This document shows, in pieces, positions 20,097 through 29,568 of a stretch of DNA of 55,296 nucleotides. Numbering within the stretch: position 1 is the first letter of the stretch; every line of letters starts with the position of its first letter. The notes beneath the pieces are model-generated. The model searched no databases. It was not told the origin of the DNA and saw nothing but the letters and a program-made list of their open reading frames with translations. The position numbers and the translations under genes are program-made. This DNA is from Nitrincola sp. A-D6 (GTDB lineage Bacteria; Pseudomonadota; Gammaproteobacteria; Pseudomonadales; Balneatricaceae), in the NCBI RefSeq assembly GCF_000764495.1, contig NZ_JRLB01000090.1:1-55296 (forward strand), written 5' to 3'.

Positions 20097-21176
20097 ATGG
20101 CGATGATGATGAAAGCGGCAGTGTTCGTTGAACCCGGCCGAATCGAAATAGACGATAAACCGGTACCGGAAATTGGCCCGAATGATGCGCTGATCCGGGT
20201 GACTACTACAACCATTTGTGGCACAGATGTGCATATTCTTAAAGGGGAATATCCGGTTGCCAAGGGGTTAACTATCGGGCATGAACCGGTGGGTGTGATT
20301 GAAAAACTGGGTATGAATGTACAGGGTTACCAGGAAGGGCAGCGTGTCATAGCCGGTGCTATCTGCCCGAGCTTTACCTCCTATGCTTGTCAGGATGGTT
20401 GTTCGTCACAGGATGGCGGCAGTCACTCGCATGGATACAAACCCATGGGTGGCTGGCGTTTCGGTAACACCATTGATGGTGCACAAGCTGAATACCTGTT
20501 GGTGCCGGATGCGCAGGCCAATCTGTCACCTGTGCCGGATGGACTGACCGATGAACAGGTGCTGATGTGTCCGGATATCATGTCAACCGGTTTTGCTGGC
20601 GCTGAAGCGGCCAATATTCGTATTGGTGACACCGTGGCTATATTTGCTCAGGGGCCGATAGGGCTGTGTGCTACAGCGGGTGCGAAACTGCGTGGGGCCA
20701 GCCGTATTATTGTCGTGGATGGTATCGATGAGCGTCTGACAATAGCGAAGCAGATGGGCGCTGACATCACACTGGATTTTCGTAAAGTCGATGTGGTGTC
20801 TGAAATTCTCAAGCTAACTAACGGTCGAGGCGTGGATGCCTCCATTGAAGCGCTGGGTTTGCAGTCAACCTTCGAAGCTGCTTTGCGGGTGCTCAAACCA
20901 GGCGGTACGTTGTCCAGCCTGGGGGTGTATTCCAGTGATCTGTCGATTCCTCTGGATGCTTTCTGTGCCGGGCTGGGTGATCACAAGATCATTACCTCTC
21001 TCTGTCCGGGGGGCAAGGAGCGTATGCGCCGTCTGATGGATGTGATTGCCTCCGGGCGTGTGGATCTTGGACCGATGGTGACACACCGCTATAAGCTGGA
21101 AAACATCACTGAAGCCTATGATCTGTTTTCACACCAGCGTGATGGGGTGTTGAAGGTAGCGATTCAGGCCAGTTGA
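20097..21176 (+). CDS. Zinc-dependent alcohol dehydrogenase (MDR family)
   Basis: A 359-residue medium-chain dehydrogenase. Catalytic zinc ligands are Cys41 (ICGTDVH) and His62-Glu63 (GHEPVG). The coenzyme motif GPIGLCATAGAKL is followed by VVDGIDER, whose Asp suggests NAD rather than NADP. The usual structural-zinc CxxCxxC loop is replaced by a longer Gly/Ser/His-rich stretch (residues 90-123) with Cys90, Cys98 and Cys102. AAGGAG stands 8 bases before the ATG. Its closest look is to secondary-alcohol/isopropanol-type dehydrogenases; the substrate is not fixed by sequence. Confidence 0.85.
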   Translation: MAMMMKAAVFVEPGRIEIDDKPVPEIGPNDALIRVTTTTICGTDVHILKGEYPVAKGLTIGHEPVGVIEKLGMNVQGYQEGQRVIAGAICPSFTSYACQDGCSSQDGGSHSHGYKPMGGWRFGNTIDGAQAEYLLVPDAQANLSPVPDGLTDEQVLMCPDIMSTGFAGAEAANIRIGDTVAIFAQGPIGLCATAGAKLRGASRIIVVDGIDERLTIAKQMGADITLDFRKVDVVSEILKLTNGRGVDASIEALGLQSTFEAALRVLKPGGTLSSLGVYSSDLSIPLDAFCAGLGDHKIITSLCPGGKERMRRLMDVIASGRVDLGPMVTHRYKLENITEAYDLFSHQRDGVLKVAIQAS

Positions 21177-21183
21177 AGCCAGA

Positions 21184-21210
21184 GCGGCAGGCTGGTTTCC
21201 AGTCTGCCGC
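21184..21210. terminator. Hairpin between convergent genes
   Basis: GCGGCAG (21184-21190) pairs with CTGCCGC (21204-21210), with CTGG/CCAG extending it. It lies between the end of the alcohol dehydrogenase gene and the end of the Mrp operon. There is no clear T-run on either strand, so it may act only as a 3'-end stabiliser or weak bidirectional terminator. Confidence 0.45.
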
Positions 21211-22903
21211 TAAGCTGTCACTACCATGATCAGTGTTGCCAGTATGACTACAGCAGCGAATAACCAGGTGATCTGACTTTTTGCCAGTTGTTCGGGCAGA
21301 GGCTGATTGTAGAGGGTTTTCAATGCGTCCAAACCAGCTAGCCAGGTGGGTAACACCGGTACTGGACTCAGTTGCTTAAATCTTTGCCACAGCAGCGTTA
21401 TTCCACGCTCCAGAAGCACCACTAAATCACCCTGTGGCAATCGCCAGGCGGGTCCCTTGTGACTGATCAGCCAGCCAATAGCCAGTGTGATTGCCGGTAC
21501 CCAAAGCAGCGCAGTATAAGCCAGAGGTTGTTGGTAGAGTGGTGTCATCTGCAGGGTACCCGCCAGAATTTGCGGTGTCAGGGCGCTGGCTAACACAGTA
21601 GCTGCAAACCCCAGTTGCATGCGTTTATCAGCCTGCTCAGGCTGATGGCTGCGTTGTTGCCAGAGTAGCCACAGAAAACGCAGCATCAGCGCCGTGGTAG
21701 CCAAAGCGCTGAGGGTCAGGCTAGTGATCAACCAGCCAGGTAGCCCGTCTTGATAAAGTTGCGCTTTCAGCAGTAACTTGACTTGCGCACCGCTACTAAA
21801 GACCCCGATCAGTGACAGGGCTGGCAGTAGCATTCCCAGGCCCAGCAAGAACACCGGGATGCCTTGGTATGCATCCTTAAAGCTGACCGATAAAAACAAC
21901 GCACCTTTGGTCAAGGCATGGTGCAGGGCATAGAACGCCAGTACCGGCAGCAGCATGGTTGTCAGGTCGGGGAGAATAAACAGGCAACCCAGCGACAGGA
22001 TCATGATGCCCATCTGACTGATACTGGAGTAGGCCAGAACGGCTTTGGGTGCCGCTTGCATCACACCCATCAGTCCACCGCCAAACGCTGCAAGCAAACC
22101 GACAAAAATGATTATCAACCCCCAGGTGGGTTCCTGCATATAACCTAGCGGCAACAAACTGAGCCAGGCAAACAGTCCGGCTTTAATCATGGCGCCACTG
22201 AGTACGGCACTGGCGGGGGTGGGGGCAACCGGGTGAGCCAGCGGCAGCCAGAAATGCAGCAAGGGAATGCCAGCTTTAACCCCGAATCCACAGAACAGGC
22301 AGAAAACAATCAGCCCGGCATTGGCTGATTCGGCAATCGCTGCGGCTATATCAGCCGATAACAGTGAGGTGTGTCCCGTTGCGGCACTGCCCAGGAATAA
22401 ACCAGTAAGAATCAGCATTTCTCCCATTAGCGCCATAATCAGGTAGATTCTGCCTGCGCGCAGGGCGCTGCGGTCCTGTTGATGAATCACCAGCCCGTAA
22501 GCGGCAAAGGTCATCAGCGCGAAAAAGGTATAGAAGCTAATGATATCTGCACTGATCAGCAGACCCAGATTGCCCGTTAACGTTAACAGCCAGAGTAACC
22601 AAAAACGTCCGGCGGCTGGGTCTTTGCGCAGATAGCCCAATCCATACACTGCACTCAACAGCCATAGCAGGCTGGTAAAGGTTAAAAAAGTATTACTGAT
22701 AGGTAAAGTATGCCAGACACTGCCAAGTAACAGGCTGATATATCCAGTTGGGTTACAGGCATAAAACTGAGCAACAGCGCTGGTAAGGGGGCTATGCAGG
22801 CCGCATAGCCAGCCAGCGGCCGCCACTTCGGCAGGCACCAGCTCAGTGCCAGCAGCAGCGGAAACAGGGGCGTTAACACAACGAGCCACTGAGGCAGGGT
22901 CAT
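21210..22903 (-). CDS. Mrp-type antiporter ND-like subunit (third), one frameshift
   Basis: An antiporter-like membrane subunit related to NuoL/M/N and MrpA/MrpD, with about 14 membrane segments. The start ATG 22903 (MTLPQWLVVLTPLFPL) overlaps the previous gene's stop (ATGA). One base is missing near 22737-22743, after MPVTQLD; correction continues as ISLLLGSVWHTLPISNTFL. Family motifs include the loop FCGFGVKAGIPLLHFWLPLAHP (conserved Lys) and ALLHALTKGALF-like AFYALHHALTKGALF. It is the last gene of the operon and is followed by a hairpin. Confidence 0.85.
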
Positions 22904-24396
22904 GGTAAATACTCCCGTAGCGTGATCAACTCGGCCCAACTGAGAGGGCTGAGAGAAGACCCTGCAAATAACCCCGCCGACAGACTTAGCCCGGCTGTCA
23001 CCAGTGTGGGAATCAGCAACCAGGGGGTGGTGTCACGCCAGCCGACGATCATTTCATCGGGCCAGTCGCCCTGCTGTGGGCTGAACCAGATACGTTTAAG
23101 TACCGGCAGGAAATAGGCAGCATTGAGTAAGCTGCTCCCGACCAGGACAAAAATAATCCACGGCATGCCCGCATTTAACGCCCCGGTACCCAGATACCAC
23201 TTGCTGACAAAGCCGGCTACCGGCGGGATGCCGATCATACCCAGCGCACCGATGGTAAAGGCTGCACTGGTCATTGGCATGCGTTTACCGACGCCATCCA
23301 ACTCATGGATTTTATGAATCCCCAGCGTCTCGGCATAGTTGCCGGCACAGAAAAACAGCGTGACTTTCATTAGCCCCTGATGCAGTAGATGCACCAGCCC
23401 TCCGATAGTGCCCAGTGGGCCGAACAGGCTAATACCCAGGATGATATAAGCCACCTGGCTGACAGTGGAAAAGGCCAGACGTTTTTTGATATCGATCTGC
23501 TGCAGGGCCCGCCAGGAGCCGTAAAGAATGGTAAAGGCGGCCAGCAGCGTCAGTGGCCAGAGCAAGCCTTGTTGCCAGGACAACTCTATCCCGTAAATAT
23601 CATAGACCACCCGGATAATGCCAAACGCACCGGCTTTTACCACAGCGACCGCATGCAGCAGCGCACTAACCGGTGCGGGTGCGACCATGGCCGTAGGGAG
23701 CCAGCCATGGAAAGGAAACAGGGCTGCCTTGACGCTCAGCCCGGCAATCAACAGAGCAAAAATCAGTGTCGTCCAGCCTGGCCAGGTAGCCATTAAGGCG
23801 GCGGTTTTTTCGGTCTCACCGAAAGGAATATCGCCACCGAGCGCATAAAGAGCAGCCACACCGATCAGTAACACAACACCACCACTGAGAGTGTAAATCA
23901 GATAGGTGCGCCCGGCGGCTAAGGCGGCTGTGGTACCCCGGTGAACCACCAGCGGGTAGGTGGACAGTGTCAGAAGTTCATAAAATATCAGAAAGGTGAA
24001 CAGGTTGCCTGCCAGTGATATACCCATGGTACTGGCAACGCAGAGACTGAAGTAGCCGAAAAAGCGGCTGCGATTCGGTGAGTTTTCCAGATAGCCTATG
24101 GCGTAGATGGTGGTAAATAACCACAGCACTGAAGACAAGCCAGCAAACAGCATCGCCAGTGCATCCGCACGCAATACCATGGATAGCCCAGGCAACACCT
24201 CCAGGCTGATCTCTGGGGTGTGCTGTTGTAAGACAAAGTAAATCAGCAGCGAGATTAACCCCAGCTTTAGAATGGCGGCAGCCAGGTTAAGAATGCTACG
24301 TGTTCGATGTTGCTGCTCCGGCAGAATGAAGATGGCCATAGCCGCTATAAATGATGTCATCAGCACCGCCAGTGGCAGGATATTGATCCAGTTCAT
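22900..24396 (-). CDS. Mrp-type antiporter ND-like subunit D (second)
   Basis: A 498-residue antiporter subunit with about 14 membrane helices. Conserved proton-channel features are present: the Glu in FLIFYELLTLSTYPLV, the Lys in GLSVKAALFPFHGWLP and the Lys/His of HLLHQGLMKVTLFF. These match the MrpD/NuoM family, which carries protons against Na+ or K+ in multi-subunit complexes. It overlaps both neighbours by four bases (ATGA). This is the only one of the three large subunits whose frame is intact. Confidence 0.9.
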   Translation of the reverse strand: MNWINILPLAVLMTSFIAAMAIFILPEQQHRTRSILNLAAAILKLGLISLLIYFVLQQHTPEISLEVLPGLSMVLRADALAMLFAGLSSVLWLFTTIYAIGYLENSPNRSRFFGYFSLCVASTMGISLAGNLFTFLIFYELLTLSTYPLVVHRGTTAALAAGRTYLIYTLSGGVVLLIGVAALYALGGDIPFGETEKTAALMATWPGWTTLIFALLIAGLSVKAALFPFHGWLPTAMVAPAPVSALLHAVAVVKAGAFGIIRVVYDIYGIELSWQQGLLWPLTLLAAFTILYGSWRALQQIDIKKRLAFSTVSQVAYIILGISLFGPLGTIGGLVHLLHQGLMKVTLFFCAGNYAETLGIHKIHELDGVGKRMPMTSAAFTIGALGMIGIPPVAGFVSKWYLGTGALNAGMPWIIFVLVGSSLLNAAYFLPVLKRIWFSPQQGDWPDEMIVGWRDTTPWLLIPTLVTAGLSLSAGLFAGSSLSPLSWAELITLREYLP

Positions 24397-25855
24397 GGCA
24401 GTGCCTCCCGGAGGGGGCCGGGCAGACTGATCAATTCCAGAGGGAGTACTGCCACAAAGCCCAGCAGAATACTGCTGACGGATAAAGCTAATGCAATCAG
24501 CTCAAGTGATAAAGCGGGTCTGGCAAAGGTATCACCTTCACCTGTTTCCCGGTAAGTGTAGGCGAACACACGAAAAATATACGCTGCAGAGAGTAAGCTG
24601 CCGAGTAGCATCACTGCAACCCACCACCATTGCTGTGACATCAGACTGCTTTGCAACAGCAGCCATTTGGCACTGAACCCACCGCTGGGCGGCAGCCCCA
24701 TGATGCTGACGCCAGCCAGACCGAAAGCAAAAATATTCAACGGGCGATAGCGACTCATACCCGCCAGCGCGCTCAGTTCCGGTTTGCCGGTACAAAAAAT
24801 CAGATTGCCAGCCGCCAGAAACATACCCGCCTTGGCCAGTGCATGCGCCAGCAGCATGAGTATGCCCCTTGATAAGCCATCAACGTAGCTTGCGGGTAGT
24901 TGGCCGTTAGCAGTGGAAACATCAGCAGCATATAACCTATCTGTGCCAGTGTAGAGTAGGCAATAACCAGCTTCAGTTGCTGTTGGCGCAAAGCCATCCA
25001 GCCACCCCATAGAATCGCACCACTGCCAAATACACCCAGTAGTTGTGATAGAGCAGGCATCTGGCGATAGATATCCAGCTCTATCCATAAGCGCAACAGG
25101 ATATACAAGGATGCTTTGATAACCAGAGCAGATAAAAGCGCACTCACCGGTGTCAGCGCACCGCCATGTGCCGGAGGTAACCAGGTGTGCAAGGGAAAGA
25201 CGGCCGTCTTGAGCATCAATCCCGCCAGGATTAACGCTATGGCCACCTGAGACGTTGCACCTGCCTGCCAGTGAGCCGCTAATCCATCCAGTGCCAGCGT
25301 GCCATGTGAGCCATAGAGCAGGGCGACACCCAATAGATAGCCCATAGAGCCAAGCAGTGCGGCATAAAGATAGCGGATGGCGGCTTCCAGGGATTTATCA
25401 TCGGCGGCAAAGGCTACTAACCCGACAGCAGATAAGGTCAGCAATTCCAGGCCAACATACAAGTTGAAACTATCCGCTGCCAGCCAGATACCATTGAGTG
25501 ACGCCCAGAGAAACCAGAAAAGTGGCCAGAAGTTAGCCAGTTTCTCAAGCGTCAGGTATTGCTGGGCATACAGGGCGCACAGCATGCCGACCAGCGTGCT
25601 CATGAGTACAAACAGGGTGGCAAGGCCATCGGCACGTAAGGCAATACCCAGCGGGGCTTGCCAGTCTCCCATGGCATAAGTCACTGGGCCGGCATTTTGA
25701 ACCAGTAGTAACAATGATACTGCCGCCGTCAGTTGCGACAAGATACCCAGCAGTGACGCGGCTGAACGCAGTCGTTCAGGTAACAGCATCGTCAGGACCG
25801 CACCGGCCAGCGGTATAATCAGTAACCAGGGAATCGGGGAATGCATCAGACTCAT
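24393..25855 (-). CDS. Mrp-type antiporter ND-like subunit D (first), one frameshift
   Basis: The first of three antiporter-like subunits, starting MSLMHSPIPWLLIIPLAGAV at 25855 in an ATGA overlap with the C-subunit gene. It keeps the Glu of LYVGLELLTLSAVGLV and the Lys of LMLKTAVFPLHTWLPPAH. The frame is lost at a run of four G (24865-24868 on the plus strand as C). One more G gives MAYQGGILMLLAHALAKAGMF, the expected continuation. Corrected length is about 487 residues. Confidence 0.88.
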
Positions 25856-26157
25856 AGCCTGTCATCCTCGGGTAACTGCGTGGTGTTTTTTAGTTGAAAC
25901 CAGCGCCGGATCAGGACCAGCGCCAGTGCCGTTGCCGCTACCGCAACAACGATGCCGGTCAGGACCAGCGCCTGCGGCACCGGGTCAGCTTCGCCCCGAC
26001 CCTGTTGAGCAAAGCCTACCAGTACGAGAAAGGTGCCACTGCCTAACTGATTGAATGCGATCAGTCGTCGTAACAGGTGGCGGTGATAGATAAAACCGAA
26101 TAAGCCCAAACCACACAGGCCGATTCCCCCCAAGGTAAAGATCAGGTCACTGCTCAT
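25852..26157 (-). CDS. mnhC: Mrp-type antiporter subunit C (NuoK-like)
   Basis: A 101-residue protein with three membrane helices, homologous to MrpC/MnhC and NuoK. Key stretch: LIAFNQLGSGTFLVLVG, then DPVPQALVLTGIVVAVA. ATG 26157 was chosen because GGGAGAAG lies a few bases ahead; an upstream in-frame start would run into the previous gene. It overlaps the B gene by 11 bases and the next subunit by four. Confidence 0.9.
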   Translation of the reverse strand: MSSDLIFTLGGIGLCGLGLFGFIYHRHLLRRLIAFNQLGSGTFLVLVGFAQQGRGEADPVPQALVLTGIVVAVAATALALVLIRRWFQLKNTTQLPEDDRL

Positions 26158-27103
26158 GGGTCTTCTCCCGATCACTTGGATTGGCTGGCGCATTGGCCAG
26201 AGTAAACAGGCTTAACAGGATCAGTCCGATAGACAGGGTGAGGGTTAACTCGATAATCAGAATCAGCAATCCGGCCGCTGATTCCGGGTAGGTCAAGAAG
26301 GGGCGGCCACCGATCATGGAACTGGTGGCAACTGCAAGAAATACACTGAATCCCAGTACCAGCCCAAGTCTCATCAGCTGGTGGCTAAGGTGTGCGGACA
26401 AACGAATGCCAGCGAGGTGCAGCAGAATAAAGGCAGCGGCCAGTATAGCGCCCGCTTGAAATGCACCGCCAGGACGGTCAGCACCGGCCCAAAGCAAATA
26501 AGCCGAGGTCATCAGCATGGCGGGAATGAGCAGGGCTAAGCTGGCATGCAATAGTGGGTTGGGTAAGCCGGGCAGACTATCGGGTTCCGAGTGGCGTGAC
26601 TTTAATGTCAGTCCGACCAGTATTGCCAACACCAGCACGCCGATTTCCAATAGCGTATCGTAACTGCGGAAATTGAGTAGTATGGCTGTGATAGGGTGGT
26701 CTACACCACTATCAGGCATGGCCTGGGCGACTTGTGTATGCAGTGCTACCTGCATGCCGGGTTGTTGCCAGACAGCCCAGACAAGTACACCCACCAATGC
26801 CAGCGCTGCACTCATGGCTAGCCAGAATCGAGGATGATTCAAGTGGATGTGGCCAGGGTGAAGGTTGCCGGTTTTTTTCAGGTGTCCCAGCGTATCGAGC
26901 AACAGTACGCCGGTGATACCAGCACCAATCGCGGCTTCGGCCAGAGCAATATCCGGGGCATTGAGCCTGATCCAGGCTAGTGACAGTAATAGGCCCAATA
27001 AAATAAAAAATACCACTGCCCGAAATAGACTTCGGCTCATAAGACTGATCAGTGCTACCGACCAAAAACTCAGCACCAGTGTCCAGTCGATCAACTCATT
27101 CAT
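26147..27103 (-). CDS. mnhB: Mrp-type subunit with MbhD/DUF4040 and MnhB domains
   Basis: A 318-residue membrane protein joining two parts that are separate in some Mrp systems. The first is an MrpA C-terminal/MbhD-like segment with NAPDIALAEAAIGAGITGVLLL. The second is an MnhB domain with SYDTLLEIGVLVLAILVGL and WAGADRPGGAFQAGAILAAAF. ATG 27103 (MNELIDWTLVLSFW) overlaps the G-subunit stop by eight bases. With no N-terminal MrpA-like large subunit fused to it, it supplies the small MrpA portion to a complex whose large subunits come from the D-type genes downstream. Confidence 0.88.
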   Translation of the reverse strand: MNELIDWTLVLSFWSVALISLMSRSLFRAVVFFILLGLLLSLAWIRLNAPDIALAEAAIGAGITGVLLLDTLGHLKKTGNLHPGHIHLNHPRFWLAMSAALALVGVLVWAVWQQPGMQVALHTQVAQAMPDSGVDHPITAILLNFRSYDTLLEIGVLVLAILVGLTLKSRHSEPDSLPGLPNPLLHASLALLIPAMLMTSAYLLWAGADRPGGAFQAGAILAAAFILLHLAGIRLSAHLSHQLMRLGLVLGFSVFLAVATSSMIGGRPFLTYPESAAGLLILIIELTLTLSIGLILLSLFTLANAPANPSDREKTHEQ

Positions 27104-27437
27104 CGGTACAGCCCTGACTGGTCTGTTTATCAGCTTCTCCCGGCTGCCGGGTGGCAACTCCTTGAGCCTGTGCTTCCCAAGCCACCAAGTGGCCACTGAG
27201 AGCACCTGCCAGCATGATCAATAGCCATATAAAAAGAAGCTTAAGTGTCAGGGCCAAGGAAAACGTGCTTGGTATCAGTCCCAGTATGATTAACCCCAGG
27301 CCAAGGTTATCTGCTTTGGTCAATGCGTGGATGCGCGTGTAGGTGTCAGGAAAACGTACCAGCCCGATGGAGCCAACAATAAACATCAGGGCGCCACTGA
27401 TCAGTAATAGAGCCTGTAGCAGTGTAGTGATGCTCAT
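27096..27437 (-). CDS. mnhG: Mrp-type antiporter subunit G
   Basis: A 113-residue protein with three predicted membrane helices and the MrpG/MnhG signature GSIGLVRFPDTYTRIHALTKADNLG. It is required for assembly of Mrp complexes in characterised systems. It overlaps the F gene by four bases and the B gene by eight. The last 25 residues are hydrophilic and variable. Confidence 0.92.
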   Translation of the reverse strand: MSITTLLQALLLISGALMFIVGSIGLVRFPDTYTRIHALTKADNLGLGLIILGLIPSTFSLALTLKLLFIWLLIMLAGALSGHLVAWEAQAQGVATRQPGEADKQTSQGCTDE

Positions 27438-27712
27438 TCTGACTTTTCCTGAGAGGATGACGCTTTCCAGACTCGGCTGACAAAGGCTACCGCCGCCAGC
27501 ATGGCCAGTAAGGCCAGAATCAGTGCGGTATCTCGTGCGGCATTCAGTTGTTGAAGTTCGGCCAGTACCAGCAGTATGGCCACACCTGTGGTGCCGAACA
27601 ACTGGGCGGCTAGCAGTCGGTCAGCCAGTCGTGGTCCCTTGAGGATGCGTATTGAACCGATCAGCAGCGAGATCATAAGCAGAATGAGAGTAATCAGATA
27701 AATACTGGTCAT
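27434..27712 (-). CDS. mnhF: Mrp-type antiporter subunit F
   Basis: A 92-residue MrpF/MnhF protein with three membrane helices and the family stretch RILKGPRLADRLLAAQLFGTTG. It overlaps the E gene and the G gene by four bases each (ATGA), so the subunits are translationally coupled. Confidence 0.9.
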   Translation of the reverse strand: MTSIYLITLILLMISLLIGSIRILKGPRLADRLLAAQLFGTTGVAILLVLAELQQLNAARDTALILALLAMLAAVAFVSRVWKASSSQEKSE

Positions 27713-28212
27713 TCTGACTCCCTTGCAGGTAACAGGCGGGCTATATGACTTTCCAGTTGGCGTAAGCTCTTGTGTGTGATGTCGGCTGCATCCAGAGAGT
27801 GAATCAGTAGTCCGTCAGATCCGGAGCGTACACTCAGTGTGCCGGGCATCAGGCTCAGGCTACTCATCAAGAGCCAACGCGGCAAACCCTCCAGTGAGGT
27901 TTCAAATGGCAGCATAATAGAAACCAGTGGCAGGCGAGGTGACAGGGTGCGTCTGGCGATGTCGATTCCCGCAATCAACGAGGTAGTGAGAAAGTACAGC
28001 AGAAATCTGGGTAAGGCCGGTAGCCAGAACCGATGATTTCCAGGCGTACTCAGACAAAAGCTAACAGAGACACCCAGGACAACGGCCGGAAGTCCGATCA
28101 TCCAGCTACTTGGGTCTCCCTCCGTCAGTGCCCACCAGAACCCGCCAGCCAGAATCAAGCGCCAGAAGAGTGCCATAGGGTTATTGCGGATGTTGAGTAT
28201 CACCTTTGCCAT
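27709..28212 (-). CDS. mnhE: Mrp-type antiporter subunit E
   Basis: A 167-residue MrpE/MnhE protein. Two N-terminal membrane segments are followed by a cytoplasmic domain with SLSLMPGTLSVRSG and LLIHSLDAADITHKSLRQLE, the conserved MrpE region (usually LTPGTL...D...LYVH.LD). It is the first Mrp gene of the operon, 20 bases downstream of chaN on the same strand. Confidence 0.9.
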   Translation of the reverse strand: MAKVILNIRNNPMALFWRLILAGGFWWALTEGDPSSWMIGLPAVVLGVSVSFCLSTPGNHRFWLPALPRFLLYFLTTSLIAGIDIARRTLSPRLPLVSIMLPFETSLEGLPRWLLMSSLSLMPGTLSVRSGSDGLLIHSLDAADITHKSLRQLESHIARLLPARESE

Positions 28213-28232
28213 AGTGGGTTCATCCTGACGAG

Positions 28233-29135
28233 TTACCGAAATGCTGCACAGTGATCTTGATCAGGCATTGCAGGAGTAAAGAGTAGCAAATCTGCGCTGA
28301 ATTCCCCAGTTGTGTAGCCTGGATAGATGTCAGGCAGGTAGTGGTAAGGTTCAGCTTGCGCCTCCAGCGGAACCATAATCAAGCTGGTTGATTGGAGTGT
28401 CTCCGGCAACCAGCGCACAACGCCGGTGTCTTTGCGGGTATGCTGAGCCCCTGCAATCAATACATTGATTTTGTCTGCCTGTGTGTTGACCCGCATGCGG
28501 TGGGCCATTTGCTGATCCCGTGCCAGTTGTACTTGCAGCATCTGTATCAGGTTGGTGCGCGGTAATTGCTCACAATGGCTGGTATAGATCAGCTCCATCA
28601 TATAGCGGGTGTGCGCTGTGTCCAGGTAACCCTCACTGGCACCTTGCTGGTAAGCCTGCATCTGTGCTGTTCGCGGCAGATCAGCGGCAACTACTCGGTC
28701 AGCCTGATCCAGTGCAAACCGCAGTTGTGCCGCATAGCGCTCCCAGGGCCAGCCAGCAGACCAGTTGAGTGCTTCGGCTGTCACGCTGTCTCCGCGGCCG
28801 CTCCATTCATCAATCAAGGGTTGCTGATCTGCGTTGGCCATTTCAAAGGCCACGCTACCAAGGCGGTTATGCTCAGCCAGGTGGGTTAAAATTTGCAGCT
28901 GTAGTTGATGATGATCAGGATGGTCATGCTGTTCTCCCAGTAGTAGCCAACTGCCCTCTGGCAGACTGCTCAGGAAGTTATCCAGATCAATAAACACCTG
29001 TGGTTCGCTATGCCAGAGTTTCCCCGCCAACGGGTGACTAACCTGATCAGGTGCCAGCCAACGAATGTCAGCCAGCGCTGCGGTGGAAAATAGCAGAGCC
29101 AACCCGAATAACAGTCTTTGCCCTGGTCTGTGCAT
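28233..29135 (-). CDS. chaN: ChaN family exported protein
   Basis: A 300-residue exported protein of the ChaN/haem-binding family. The Sec signal peptide is LLFGLALLFSTAALA. Family motifs are LLLGEQHDHPDHHQLQ near residue 65 and VAFEMANADQQPL, followed by GWPWERYAAQLRFA. There is no lipobox Cys at the signal end, so it is probably soluble in the periplasm rather than a lipoprotein. The reaction is unknown; some relatives bind haem. The start overlaps the stop of the upstream small gene (TAATG), linking it to the Mrp operon. Confidence 0.82.
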   Translation of the reverse strand: MHRPGQRLLFGLALLFSTAALADIRWLAPDQVSHPLAGKLWHSEPQVFIDLDNFLSSLPEGSWLLLGEQHDHPDHHQLQLQILTHLAEHNRLGSVAFEMANADQQPLIDEWSGRGDSVTAEALNWSAGWPWERYAAQLRFALDQADRVVAADLPRTAQMQAYQQGASEGYLDTAHTRYMMELIYTSHCEQLPRTNLIQMLQVQLARDQQMAHRMRVNTQADKINVLIAGAQHTRKDTGVVRWLPETLQSTSLIMVPLEAQAEPYHYLPDIYPGYTTGEFSADLLLFTPAMPDQDHCAAFR

Positions 29136-29461
29136 TAAAGTTTTCCTTTGGGCTTAACATCCAGATAATCGCGCAGAATAACGGTTTCCAGTGCATTCAC
29201 GGCCATTACCAACTCATCGAAGGTTTCTCTGCACTGCTTGAGTTGTTTGATCTGATCCGTGGAAGGGACCGAATCAGGGGAGAGTTTAGCAATTTCCAGT
29301 AGCTCAGCGATGTAGGTTCCCCGAGTGTGCGCCACCATGGACAAGAGTGGTTTCAAGTCTTCCAGACTGAGTTCCGGAATCATCGGGTTGATGATTTCGC
29401 GATTGATTTCACGGCGAAATTTTTCCAGTTCCAGCATCAGGCGGTTATTTGTGACAGTCAT
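29135..29461 (-). CDS. Small conserved-looking hypothetical protein
   Basis: A 108-residue soluble, mostly alpha-helical protein with no signal or membrane segment. ATG 29461 (MTVTNNRLMLELEKF) is supported by GGAGGA seven bases upstream; a start further up at 29512 lacks such a site. The sequence has no motif I recognise. It precedes chaN with a TAATG overlap and is divergent from parC, 107 bases away. It may be the first gene of the chaN-Mrp transcript. Confidence 0.7.
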   Translation of the reverse strand: MTVTNNRLMLELEKFRREINREIINPMIPELSLEDLKPLLSMVAHTRGTYIAELLEIAKLSPDSVPSTDQIKQLKQCRETFDELVMAVNALETVILRDYLDVKPKGKL

Positions 29462-29568
29462 CGGACTTTCCTCCAGGGTAGTGATAGCCTTATTATGGTA
29501 ACAGGGTTGCAATTGTGAAGCCTGTTTGTTGATATTTACGGAAAAAACCGACTCTTAGCGGAAATCTA

